In this document: piece by piece, positions 32,885 through 41,271 of the stretch
Layout: each line of letters begins with the position of its first letter
Numbering within the stretch: position 1 is the first letter of the stretch
The notes under the pieces: generated by a model
Databases searched by the model: none
The model's input: only the letters and a program-made list of their open reading frames with translations
What the model was told of the DNA's origin: nothing
Made by a program: the position numbers and the translations under genes
Assembly: GCF_000586555.1 (NCBI RefSeq)
Contig: NZ_AZUC01000056.1
Location: forward strand, 93,226-157,225
Length of the DNA: 64,000 nucleotides
Direction: 5' to 3'
DNA from: Sporosarcina sp. D27
GTDB lineage: Bacteria > Bacillota > Bacilli > Bacillales_A > Planococcaceae

Positions 32885-33718
32885 ATGTCGATAGACACTC
32901 TTGAGCAATTCCAAAAAGATTATCAGCTTCGATTGACACCTAGCACAATCCGGGGGTACCAGAGTAACATTCTTCAACTTTTCGAACAGACGGGGATACC
33001 ATTTCAACAGATCACCCGAAAGGATATTCGAAACTGGTTGATGTGGTTGGAGGAACAAGGGTACACACCCACGACCATCTGCACGAAGTTAATCGGGGTC
33101 AAAACCTATTTTAAGTATTGTTTGGAAGAAGGTTGGATTACCGCGAATCCCGTCCAGTCGATCCCGTACCCAAAGATTCCCGACAAAGTACCAATCTATT
33201 TATCGAAACCTGAACTTGTGCAATTCCGCGCCTGTGTCCAACATAGTTTGTTGGAACGCGCCATCGTCGAAATGTTTGTTTCGACAGGGATTCGAATGAG
33301 TGAGCTGGTCGCAATGAAAAAAGAAGACATCAATGAAACGGATCGAAGTATTCATATCCCGGATGGCAAAGGAAACCAAGGGAGAATCGTCTTGATTAGC
33401 CTTGAAAGCCTTCAGTATGTTCAGGCATACTTAGCGAGTCGGACCGATGAATTGCCGTATGTATTCGTTAATCATGACGCAACTAATCGGATACGCCATC
33501 AAAAGATCAATGCGAACTTCCAGTCCTATTCCGAACGGTTGGGGTTTCATGTACATCCACATATGCTGCGGCATACGTTCGCTGCACACCTTGCTCAAAA
33601 AGGGATGCCGGGCGAAGCAATTCAACAGCTGCTTGGACACCAGAGGCCAGCGACCACTCAACTGTACGCCAGATTGTTTAACCACGCACGAAAAGAAATG
33701 TATGACAAATGGATGTAA
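32885..33718 (+). CDS. Tyrosine recombinase B2 (XerC/D-like, short type)
   Basis: 277 residues from ATG 32885 with AGTGGGGGAA upstream; the ATG at 32858 inside the end of A2 lacks a binding site. One core-binding domain, then a catalytic domain with Arg in VSTGIRMSE, GKGNQGR, HMLRHTFAAHLA, LGHQRP and Tyr in TTQLYARL. Same short type as B1. The 16-base gap to A2 indicates one operon of four recombinases (A1-B1-A2-B2). Confidence 0.92.
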   Translation: MSIDTLEQFQKDYQLRLTPSTIRGYQSNILQLFEQTGIPFQQITRKDIRNWLMWLEEQGYTPTTICTKLIGVKTYFKYCLEEGWITANPVQSIPYPKIPDKVPIYLSKPELVQFRACVQHSLLERAIVEMFVSTGIRMSELVAMKKEDINETDRSIHIPDGKGNQGRIVLISLESLQYVQAYLASRTDELPYVFVNHDATNRIRHQKINANFQSYSERLGFHVHPHMLRHTFAAHLAQKGMPGEAIQQLLGHQRPATTQLYARLFNHARKEMYDKWM

Positions 33719-33897
33719 GTTGAAGACGCATGCAAGGAACAGCTATTTAGGTTTCTACATTGTCATTCTTCAACGGCATCATTAGGTTGATGCGGACGGC
33801 ACAGGTTTTGCAAGACCATAATATTGTTATAAAAGCACGCGCACTGCACGATTCAGACACTGATCAGTTATTTTGATAGATGAATGAAAGGGAAGGT

Positions 33898-33934
33898 CCT
33901 TTGATCGAGAAATCGGTTCTAGGGCTTTTCTTTT
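33898..33934 (+). terminator. Terminator hairpin T2 after the recombinase cluster
   Basis: CCTTTGATCGA-GAAA-TCGGTTCTAGGG, imperfect stem, then CTTTTCTTTTTT. Related to T1 at 29051 and T3 at 46414, so the recombinase operon is bracketed by copies of one hairpin. Confidence 0.75.
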
Positions 33935-34747
33935 TTGCCTTTACAACTCTACTTTCATTTATTAGAGGACTATTCATTTGCCTTCACATGCGAATCAACC
34001 AGCATTTCAAGTAGATATAATAATCATGAATACACGTAACGTCCTCATCCATTCAACCGGGTGAGGACGATTTCTAATTTAGGAAGTATTGTAGACAAGC
34101 AAGCACCAAATAGAGTCCACTTAGATTGTTATGCGGGCTCTAAGTTATGATTTATTTAAATTTCTTTGACACGTGACAATCATCTGGCAAAACTATCTGA
34201 TCGGGGAAATAATGAATCCAACGCCTGTGGATCTGTAGAACCCTTCTGGGGAATTGTATGAGGTAGTTCAGTAGGTTCAAGTGATTCTCATTTTCAGTTT
34301 TAACAATGCTGTAAGTTTTCAGGAACAGTATCATATCAGAGGAAGACGGTTGAAAACTTGAGGTATTTGGCGATTAAGTCATTGACAATCTATTTTAATG
34401 TCTTGGGATTATAGGGGGGGAAGGATACATTTGATATGAAGGTTCTTTTAATATTTATAAATGGACAATTCTGGTATAATACTAATAAAAGAGATTAATC
34501 ACAGTATTCAACAATTGGGCCGTGTATTTATAGAACAATTTTTAAATAGCGTAGAAAATAAATACTGAACAATATTTATTTTGAAATTAAGAATTCTTTA
34601 ATTTGTTTCTCGGTTGTACTTCCTATCTATAGTTAATTGAATAGTTTAATTCCTCAATTTATTTTTTATTATAGGGTTTAAGTATTAAAATAGATTACTT
34701 TGTGAAGCAATTTGTATTTCTTATAGTAACCAAATAGGAGTGGGGAA
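33935..34747. other. Long AT-rich intergenic stretch
   Basis: I see no gene. A hairpin at 34040-34069 (CGTCCTCATCC / GGGTGAGGACG, then TTTCTAATTT) looks like another terminator. AATTGGGCCGTG near 34512 resembles short repeats at 36204 and 38314. The 34570-34740 part is very AT-rich and probably holds the promoter of the next gene. Confidence 0.5.
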
Positions 34748-35383
34748 ATGGCTAAAACGTACGACTTAACAAAAGTTGATCAAACTGAAATTGCTATTGA
34801 TGAAGAAACTTTTATAGGAGATGTAGATGTCCGATATTCTTTAACAATTCCATTTCTTAACAGAAGAGAGGATTTGTCAGTAGGTATTGTATTAATGAAC
34901 CCATCAGAAGCCAACGCGAATATATCAGATAGTACCGTTAATAAACTAATAGATTTTTTTTATGACTATCAGGTACATAAACACCCAATTAAAAATATTA
35001 CCATTTGTAATGTTTTACCCGTTTATGCCAGTAATACAAAATCGACTTTAACAAAGATTAGGGATTTACACGTAGCAAATGTTCTAGATAGAGTTCAAAA
35101 ACTAAATGAAGCCAAGCTGAAAGTTAAAATGGAGAATAAGAGCCTAATAGTATTAGCTTGGGGGAAACCAGAAGTTAAAACTATTCCTAATTTGTTTTAT
35201 TACAAAGAAGTTCTGCGCATTGTTGATTTACTTTCTACATTACATGAAGACAATCTATATGTTTTAGACATTAAGAATGCTATTAGCACTTTTACTGAGC
35301 ATGGGGATCCGCGGCACGCTGGACGTTCTGTTACTTTAAAAGACTTAAAAAAGATAAAAACCTCAGATTTATTTGGTCTATAA
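34748..35383 (+). CDS. DUF1643 domain protein
   Basis: 211 residues, AATAGGAGTGGGGAA before ATG. The DUF1643 pattern is visible: RYSL, IVLMNPSEANANISDSTV (family form LNPS-A-A--DDPT), an NVLPVYAS segment, IVLAWGKPE (family V-AWG) and GDPRHAGRS near the end (family G-PRHPL). The function of the family is unknown; members are frequent in phages and genomic islands. The AT-rich codon use and isolated position between repeats suggest acquisition by transfer. Confidence 0.8.
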   Translation: MAKTYDLTKVDQTEIAIDEETFIGDVDVRYSLTIPFLNRREDLSVGIVLMNPSEANANISDSTVNKLIDFFYDYQVHKHPIKNITICNVLPVYASNTKSTLTKIRDLHVANVLDRVQKLNEAKLKVKMENKSLIVLAWGKPEVKTIPNLFYYKEVLRIVDLLSTLHEDNLYVLDIKNAISTFTEHGDPRHAGRSVTLKDLKKIKTSDLFGL

Positions 35384-35642
35384 AAGTTGTAGTAACATTT
35401 TTAAAGACAAATTGACTGACTTGTTATGTTATAGGGAGCGATAATTGGTGCGAAATGTTCCTAACTCAAATGAAAAGTGGCCACACAATTTCGGTAAAGA
35501 TTTGTCAGTTTTAGGTTTCCTGAAAACGGAAGGGTTATATCGAGAAGTCGAATGAGGAGGTAACGCTCTGAAAGGCTTCCTCTGCGTCGAAACAGGCCAG
35601 TTAAATAAGAACATTCTAGGTAATCAGGAAGGGGCAAGAGCA

Positions 35643-35831
35643 ATGGATAGATTTGTATTGCCTCACATGTATTTGTTTTTTGGAATCATAGTATTTATTT
35701 TGGCAGAGTTCACGGTTCAAGCAGGAGGCTTTTATTGGCTTATACTTTACATTTCAATATCATGCATTGTTATTGGATTGATTTGGAATGTCATTTTAAT
35801 TTTTTTAAAAAAAGAGAAGTCAATCGAATAG
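35643..35831 (+). CDS. Small two-helix membrane protein, unknown
   Basis: 62 residues; AGGAAGGGGCAAG precedes the ATG. Hydrophobic segments at about 8-25 and 31-53 and a basic KKEKS tail. I do not recognise it. It stands alone between DUF1643 and another small membrane protein. Confidence 0.6.
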   Translation: MDRFVLPHMYLFFGIIVFILAEFTVQAGGFYWLILYISISCIVIGLIWNVILIFLKKEKSIE

Positions 35832-35935
35832 CATAACTTATACCAATGAATTCTACTATCGGGAGGGGAACTGCAAAAGGTTATTGCCTCAAACGGGCCA
35901 TTTTGAAGTGTAGGGAAGAAAACTGAGGTGCTATT

Positions 35936-36196
35936 ATGCAATTGATGTTCAATAAAATAACGCTTTACAGCTTAACTTTTTTATCATTTTGTTTAATAGT
36001 AATAGGATTTATATTACGAGCCATATTTTTCCCTATACAAGATATAGATCTTGTAAGTAGTAAACAGCTATTGGAGCTTCAAAAAGAATATGCGATAAAC
36101 TATCCCATCAGAACCGGGTTATTCTACTTAGGTCTGTTTCTAATAATTGTAGTTATCCTTCTAGTCATTACTAAGTTAATAAGATCAAAAAAGTAA
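35936..36196 (+). CDS. Small two-helix membrane protein, unknown
   Basis: 86 residues from ATG 35936 with a weak GAGGTG site. Two helices (about 8-30 and 58-80) flank an outer loop and a basic RSKK tail follows. No family recognised. TAATCGGGCCATATTGTTGAA after it resembles other intergenic motifs of this region. Confidence 0.6.
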   Translation: MQLMFNKITLYSLTFLSFCLIVIGFILRAIFFPIQDIDLVSSKQLLELQKEYAINYPIRTGLFYLGLFLIIVVILLVITKLIRSKK

Positions 36197-36280
36197 TAAG
36201 TATTCCTTAATCGGGCCATATTGTTGAAAAATAAATTCCCTAATTGTGAGATTTATTGTAATCTGTTTTATCTCTTTTGA

Positions 36281-36289
36281 TGGTATAAT
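36281..36289 (+). promoter_or_regulatory. Extended -10 promoter for the leader peptide/MFS operon
   Basis: TGGTATAAT (TGn plus perfect TATAAT) 37 bases before the short leader ORF. Confidence 0.6.
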
Positions 36290-36325
36290 ATTTTATGTAT
36301 TTTTAATTTATAAGGAAGTGAACTC

Positions 36326-36409
36326 ATGAGTGAATTAGAAAAAATTAAACTCGTGAAGCCACCATTTCCCAAGCTACGATGTTTTTCTTTCAAACCTATA
36401 ATTATTTAG
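36326..36409 (+). CDS. 27-codon leader peptide candidate before the MFS pump
   Basis: ATG with AAGGAAG upstream, 27 codons, stop TAG 12 bases before the TTG of the MFS gene. The peptide is basic with several prolines (KPPFPKLRC) and ends in three isoleucines. Short leaders before efflux genes often serve translational attenuation; whether this one does, or is a gene remnant, cannot be told. Confidence 0.45.
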   Translation: MSELEKIKLVKPPFPKLRCFSFKPIII

Positions 36410-36421
36410 GAGAGGATTATT

Positions 36422-37621
36422 TTGAAGAAAAACATCGGAAACAAAACACCTAGCTTATTATTACTAATTGTATTAGTAGGCTTCCCACAAATTAGTGAAA
36501 CTATTTTTAGCCCATCATTACCTTCTATCGCAGAAGCGTTTGAAACTTCTATGAGTGATGCACAGCTTACGATGAGTGTGTATTTTATCGCTTTTGCCAT
36601 CGGAGTATTTTTCTTTGGGCGTTTATCCGATAAAATCGGTCGTCGCAAGGCAATACTTTATGGGGTGTTTTTATATTTTGTTGGTAACGTACTTTGTTTA
36701 GTAGCTAATGAAATGACGGTTTTATTAGTCGCACGCTTTACTCAAGCGTTTGGTGCAAGTGTTGGCTCTGTCGTGACACAAACGATTTTACGCGAAAGTT
36801 TTTCTGGTGTTAAGCGTCATGAATTGTTTGCTCAAATTTCAGCTGCGCTTTCCTTCACACCTGCCATTGGCCCGTTAATCGGTGGCTTTACCGATTATTA
36901 TTATGGCTTTAAAGTTGTATTTTTAGTGTTAGTGGCTATGAGCATTTTTGTATTTTGCTATACGTTTTTACGTTTACCTGAAACATCTCTTACTACAATC
37001 GAAATGAAGCCTTTACTACCAATAGTAAAGCGAATGATTACAAATGCGCGTCTATGGCGCTACGGCGTATTAATTGGCGGTATTAATGGTGTATTATTTA
37101 GCTATTATACCGAAGCACCATTTATTTTTACGCAATACTTTACACTAACAAGTGCGATGTATGGTTTTTTAGGCATTATCGTTGCGCTCGCCTCTATAGC
37201 AGGTGCGATCCTGTCTAAACGACTCGTTAGCCACACAAAACCCGAGAAGATTATCGTATGCGGGTTAGCTATTATGCTTATCGGTACATTACTCGCTACA
37301 TTGGTATATTTTTTACCGAGTTCATTAAAAATGTCAACCATGATTGTTAGTGTGTTCATTATTTTATTTGGTACAGGTACCGCTTTACCAAACTGTTTAA
37401 GCTTAGCGCTTATTGACTTTCAAGACGTCGTTGGTTCTGCGGGTGCGATATTTAGCCTGGGTTATTATTTACTCGTCAGCGCTACAATCTATGGTATGAG
37501 CGTTTTCCATAACGGAACAGTCCTTGCGATGCCATTATATTTTTTAGCACTAGGTGTTGTTATGTTATTAATAAGCTTCCCCTTATTTTATCAAACAGAT
37601 GGAGGAAGAAAATGGAGATAA
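36422..37621 (+). CDS. Bcr/CflA-type multidrug efflux MFS transporter
   Basis: 399 residues from TTG with TAGGAGAGG upstream. Twelve hydrophobic segments; motif A FGRLSDKIGRRKAIL between helices 2 and 3 and RFTQAFGASVGSVVTQTILRE in helix 4-5 are typical of the Bcr/CflA drug:proton antiporters. SETIFSPSLPSIAEAF at the start is the family D/E-x-xxPxxP type signature. Codon use (many TTT, TTA, GCG) differs from the 1-24 kb region, pointing to transfer. The stop overlaps the start of the MBL gene by ten bases. Confidence 0.85.
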   Translation: MKKNIGNKTPSLLLLIVLVGFPQISETIFSPSLPSIAEAFETSMSDAQLTMSVYFIAFAIGVFFFGRLSDKIGRRKAILYGVFLYFVGNVLCLVANEMTVLLVARFTQAFGASVGSVVTQTILRESFSGVKRHELFAQISAALSFTPAIGPLIGGFTDYYYGFKVVFLVLVAMSIFVFCYTFLRLPETSLTTIEMKPLLPIVKRMITNARLWRYGVLIGGINGVLFSYYTEAPFIFTQYFTLTSAMYGFLGIIVALASIAGAILSKRLVSHTKPEKIIVCGLAIMLIGTLLATLVYFLPSSLKMSTMIVSVFIILFGTGTALPNCLSLALIDFQDVVGSAGAIFSLGYYLLVSATIYGMSVFHNGTVLAMPLYFLALGVVMLLISFPLFYQTDGGRKWR

Positions 37622-38298
37622 TAGAGCTACCAATTGAATTCGAGTTCAATGGGCAAACAAATTGGATTTATCCTAGTTTAATTGTATTGAATAATGAACT
37701 AACTTTGGTCGATACGGGGTATACAAATTTCTTACCTTTAATCGAAAATGAAATTTTGAAAAGTGGCTATGAAATAAAAAATCTAAAAAACATAATTATT
37801 ACTCATTATGATGATGATCATATAGGCTCTTTATGTGATTTTAAAGAAAAGTTTCCTTGGATTAACATTATATCAAGTGAAGTTGAATCAAGATATATTA
37901 GCGGTGAAGTGAAGTCAGAACGCTTAGTTCAAGCTGAAAAGATGCTAGCAAACATGTCGGATGAGGAAAAAGAGTTTGGAGAATGGTTTGTACAGCAACT
38001 AAAGAATTTAAAACATCTCCCCATAGATGAAAAGGTACATGATGGTGATAGGATATTAGATAACAAATGTAAAGTAATAGCAACACCAGGACATACGTCG
38101 GGACATATTTCATTATATTTTCCGAGTGTAAAAAGTGTAATCACAGGCGATGCATCAGTTAAAGAAAATCAAGAATTAGTTATAGCTAACCCGCATTTTT
38201 GCTTAGATATTGATAAGGCAGAACAGTCTCTGGCAAAGATCAGAGAACTCGAAGCTGACACTTATTACTGTTACCATGGTGGTAAATTTATCTTATAG
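37612..38298 (+). CDS. Metallo-beta-lactamase-fold hydrolase
   Basis: 228 residues; GGAGGAAG before ATG 37612, inside the end of the MFS gene. Metal-binding motifs: ITHYDDDHIGS (HxxDDH form), PGHTSGH, GDAS and a C-terminal CYHGG. The first motif is the widespread HxHxDH type with Tyr-Asp in place of the usual residue pair. Substrate unknown; translational coupling with a drug pump suggests a resistance or detoxification pair. Confidence 0.85.
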   Translation: MEIIELPIEFEFNGQTNWIYPSLIVLNNELTLVDTGYTNFLPLIENEILKSGYEIKNLKNIIITHYDDDHIGSLCDFKEKFPWINIISSEVESRYISGEVKSERLVQAEKMLANMSDEEKEFGEWFVQQLKNLKHLPIDEKVHDGDRILDNKCKVIATPGHTSGHISLYFPSVKSVITGDASVKENQELVIANPHFCLDIDKAEQSLAKIRELEADTYYCYHGGKFIL

Positions 38299-38318
38299 TA
38301 TTTTATTTTCTGCAATCG

Positions 38319-38363
38319 GGCGCGATTGCTTTATAAGTGATCGCTCTATATCGCAATCGCGCC
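38319..38363. repeat. 11-bp stem hairpin, possible interspersed repeat
   Basis: GGCGCGATTGC / GCAATCGCGCC with an inner loop containing GTGATCGCTC, followed by AAATTGTTGAATAA. No T tract, so not a standard terminator; related pieces occur at 36204 and 40437. Confidence 0.55.
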
Positions 38364-38420
38364 AAATTGTTGAATAACACCTGAATACCTATATTAAAGT
38401 TCGCCTACTTCTATTTTGCA

Positions 38421-39359
38421 CTACACACCTATTTGTCTATACTTTTCATATCGCTGTTGTATTAGCTCTTCCGAGGATAGGAGTATCAATTTTTTTAGAG
38501 ATGATTCGATTACAGATTCAATCATTTTTGCCTGTGATTTTACATCATTTTGTGCTCCACCTTTAACTTCAGGAATGATTTCATCAATAATTCCTAAATG
38601 ATATAAATCTTTTGCTGTAATTTTCATATGTTCAGCAGCTTTTGGAGCATACTTAGCGTCCTTCCATAGGATCGATGCTGCTCCTTCTGGCGAAATTACA
38701 GAGTACCATGAATTCTCTAACATATGGATATGGTTACCGACACTAATGCCAAGAGCTCCACCACTTGATGCCTCACCAATTACAATACAAACAATTGGTA
38801 CTTTAAGTGTAGCCATTTCAAATAGATTTCGAGCTATAGCTTCAGAAATTCCACGTTCTTCAGAACCTTTCCCTGGATAGGCGCCTATTGTATCAATAAA
38901 TGTAATAATAGGGCGATTAAATTTATCAGCTTGTTTCATAAGTCTTAGCGCTTTTCTATAACCTTCTGGATGTGCCATTCCAAAATTTCTTTCTATACTT
39001 TCCTTTGTATTTCTACCTCTTTGTTGACCAATAACCGTAACGGGCATGCCTTTAAATTCTGCAATACCACCAATAATTGCTTTATCATCACCATACAATC
39101 GATCACCATGAAGTTCGAGAAAGTTTGTAAACAATAAAGGTATATAGTCCAATGTTGTGGGCCGGTTACGTAGCCTTGAAATTTGAACTCGTTGAAAAGG
39201 TGTAATATTAGAATAAATTTTATCTTGCATTTTATTTAAACGTTTTTCTAATACATGAATTTCTGGCAATAAATCTTCATTATTTTCTTTCATAAATTTC
39301 TTTAATTCATCAATTTTCTCTTTTAATTCCATAATAGGACGTTCAAAATCCAAACTCAT
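38421..39359 (-). CDS. accA: Acetyl-CoA carboxylase carboxyltransferase alpha subunit, apparently an orphan copy
   Basis: 312 residues from ATG 39359 (TTGGAGG upstream; the longer frame uses that site as codons). AccA hallmarks: [47 protein letters not shown] and [11 protein letters not shown], then [14 protein letters not shown]. With AccD it transfers the carboxyl group from biotin to acetyl-CoA to form malonyl-CoA for fatty acid synthesis. accA normally stands next to accD; here the neighbours are a MarR regulator and accessory genes, so it may be a second copy. It is probably cotranscribed with the MarR gene 36 bases upstream. Confidence 0.92.
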   Translation of the reverse strand: MSLDFERPIMELKEKIDELKKFMKENNEDLLPEIHVLEKRLNKMQDKIYSNITPFQRVQISRLRNRPTTLDYIPLLFTNFLELHGDRLYGDDKAIIGGIAEFKGMPVTVIGQQRGRNTKESIERNFGMAHPEGYRKALRLMKQADKFNRPIITFIDTIGAYPGKGSEERGISEAIARNLFEMATLKVPIVCIVIGEASSGGALGISVGNHIHMLENSWYSVISPEGAASILWKDAKYAPKAAEHMKITAKDLYHLGIIDEIIPEVKGGAQNDVKSQAKMIESVIESSLKKLILLSSEELIQQRYEKYRQIGV

Positions 39360-39395
39360 CTTATCCTCCAAATCTTATGACTTATTTACCTCACT

Positions 39396-39842
39396 CTAAT
39401 TAAAAGGCTTAGAGATAGAATCAATAAATAATTTAAAACCATCCACAACTACTTTTTGTTCTGATTCTGATAAATTATCGAGAATACTTTGATAAAATGT
39501 AATGGATTGCTCTCTTAAGCGATTAACAGTTATGTGACCTTTTTCTGTAAGATGCAGATAAAGTTCTCTTCTATTTTTTTCATTTACTTCACGATAAATA
39601 AGCCCCTTTTTTACTAACTTGTCAACCAATCTACTTACAGTTGAAGTCTCTAATCTAAGTTTATTGGATAGTTGCCAAACAGTTAATTTTTCCACCTCTA
39701 GTTCCTCTAACGCCATCATTTGAGAAGCTGGTAAAGGTTTTTCAAAATGTCCATTGGGCAAATTTTGAGATTCAAAAACCCCAGTTATTATAATCATTTT
39801 CTTAATATTTGTTCTTAGTTTTAAGGCATCTTCTCTTTTCAA
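39396..39842 (-). CDS. MarR-family transcriptional regulator
   Basis: 148 residues if TTG 39842 is used (GGAGAG eight bases upstream); GTG 39851 is too close to that site. Winged-helix: LTVWQLSNKLRLETSTVSRLVDKLVKKGLIYR then RRELYLHLTEKG, the MarR wing with Asp/Arg replaced partly (NEKNRRE). It binds palindromes as a dimer and releases DNA on ligand binding. Its own promoter carries a perfect palindrome, so autoregulation together with accA is likely. It may respond to a lipid or acyl ligand, as FabT does, but this is inference from the target gene. Confidence 0.88.
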   Translation of the reverse strand: MKREDALKLRTNIKKMIIITGVFESQNLPNGHFEKPLPASQMMALEELEVEKLTVWQLSNKLRLETSTVSRLVDKLVKKGLIYREVNEKNRRELYLHLTEKGHITVNRLREQSITFYQSILDNLSESEQKVVVDGFKLFIDSISKPFN

Positions 39843-39862
39843 AAAGGTCACTCTCCTATAAC

Positions 39863-39879
39863 TGATGTATCATACATCA
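39863..39879 (-). promoter_or_regulatory. MarR operator
   Basis: TGATGTATGATACATCA on the minus strand: perfect 8-bp inverted repeat with a one-base centre, directly downstream of the -10 box and 11 bases before the ribosome binding site. Binding would block initiation. Confidence 0.75.
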
Positions 39880-39884
39880 ATTGT

Positions 39885-39912
39885 ATTATACATGAATATG
39901 ATTTTTTCACAA
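39885..39912 (-). promoter_or_regulatory. Promoter of the marR-accA operon
   Basis: On the minus strand TTGTGA, 16-base spacer, TATAAT, followed by the operator. Confidence 0.7.
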
Positions 39913-40577
39913 GCTTAACGTAAGCCAATACTACAACATGGACGAGATATTTCTTCTTGTTAAAATGATAAGTGGTTTGTCTTCTACAAATGGCAGAACA
40001 TCAATTATGTGTTAGAGGCCTATAATAAAATGTCTGATTTTGAGCTAATATTAGTACTAAGCACGTTAGTTCAACGAGTTATCATCCTGACAATGCAACG
40101 TTAAATAGAAAAGAAATTATATTATATAGGTTGTCACGGGAGACAGATTGACATGGCCTTTGCCGTGCGCTGACCCTGTGGTAGACACGAAGTTCCTTCC
40201 AGTGTCCCTGGCACAAGGCATGCCCTTGTACCAGGACGCTCCAAAACAAACAGGCGATAACTGTAAGAATGAATTTTTATACCAGAATCTCACCCATGGT
40301 TTTCTCATATATTAATCAAATAAGAAAGGATTTATATATGGGATCAGAAGTTATAATAGATTTAATAATCCTTGTTCAACTAAACCAGCTAATAGAATCT
40401 ATTCATTCATTCCATTAAAGGGAGCGATTGTTTAATAAGCGTCTCTGTTCTTATTAAACTAATGGATGCTTACCTTCAATAAGGAGTAGAGCATTTTTTA
40501 CTAACGGGGCAGTTTAGTTTAATAGGGAGTGCTATAATAGCCTTAAGTTCAAAACGATATTAAGGAGTAAAACTCTA
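39913..40577. other. Intergenic stretch without a clear gene
   Basis: The part 40130-40310 is richer in GC than its surroundings and is open on the minus strand for 63 codons, but there is no binding site or recognisable domain; it may be a gene remnant. AGCGATTGTTTAATAAGCG near 40434 and ACGGGGCAGTTTAG near 40504 resemble the short repeats of this region. Confidence 0.4.
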
Positions 40578-40778
40578 ATGATTATACAAATTGACTTTGG
40601 TGACGATTTTATTCAATACATTTCTTGTTCTACAAAAGTAGGTAGGAAGATGGACAGTATTCAGGAGGACTTTCTAAATTGGATTTTTGACGAGGAAAAG
40701 AATACAGAATATTGGGCTTTAGAAAATGGGGAAAGAATTCACCCTAATTATAATGCAAAAGCAATTGTGAATGGTTAA
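40578..40778 (+). CDS. Small acidic hypothetical protein
   Basis: 66 residues; AAGGAGTAAAACTCT before ATG is a good site. Acidic, with DFGDDFIQYISC and WIFDEEKNTEYWALENGERIHPNY. No family recognised, no signal peptide or membrane segment. Probably real on account of its binding site. Confidence 0.6.
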   Translation: MIIQIDFGDDFIQYISCSTKVGRKMDSIQEDFLNWIFDEEKNTEYWALENGERIHPNYNAKAIVNG

Positions 40779-40944
40779 ACAATCTAAGATTTAAGCGAGG
40801 AATAGCGAAAGCTAAATTAATCACGAATCCTCAATTATGTGTTAAAAAGAAATTATATTTTTAGAGTGTTTCTTAAATGTTTAATGTTCAGACCAAAAGG
40901 TTGTGAAAAAATGCACTTCAACTAACGGGTGCTTCAGTCAAGTA

Positions 40945-40976
40945 GAGCAACGTCATAAAAGATGTTGCTCCTTTTA
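40945..40976 (+). terminator. Terminator-like hairpin
   Basis: GAGCAACGTC / GATGTTGCTC 10-bp stem with ATAAAA loop and CTTTTAT. The remaining stretch to 41271 shows no gene. Confidence 0.7.
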
Positions 40977-41271
40977 TATTGTTACGTTTGAGATAAGCAA
41001 ATCTAATTGCATATTTTTGCTCATGACTCTTATTTGCTTTATATAATGGATGGAAGTTTGCTTTAGATGGCGGACAAATACGCAGTTAAGGTTCGGGTTC
41101 TGCGCATAGGTTATTTGAGTTATAAGACAATTGGTTTTTAGAAAATTAGATAGATTAATGATTCAAAACTTCAGGAACTAGAGGAGTTGATGATGCTTTC
41201 GAATCTCATACAGTGGTTATTCAATACTCATTTTTATATTTATTTGCCATATTTAAATCTCTATATGAAAC

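Noticed and set aside
29211..33718. RIT (recombinase in trio) transposable element
   Set aside because: Four genes in two alternating types and no clear terminal inverted repeats; only the general idea of clustered recombinases fits.
40117..40308. Minus-strand 63-codon ORF in a GC-richer patch
   Set aside because: No binding site, no recognisable motif; possibly a remnant but not supportable as a gene.
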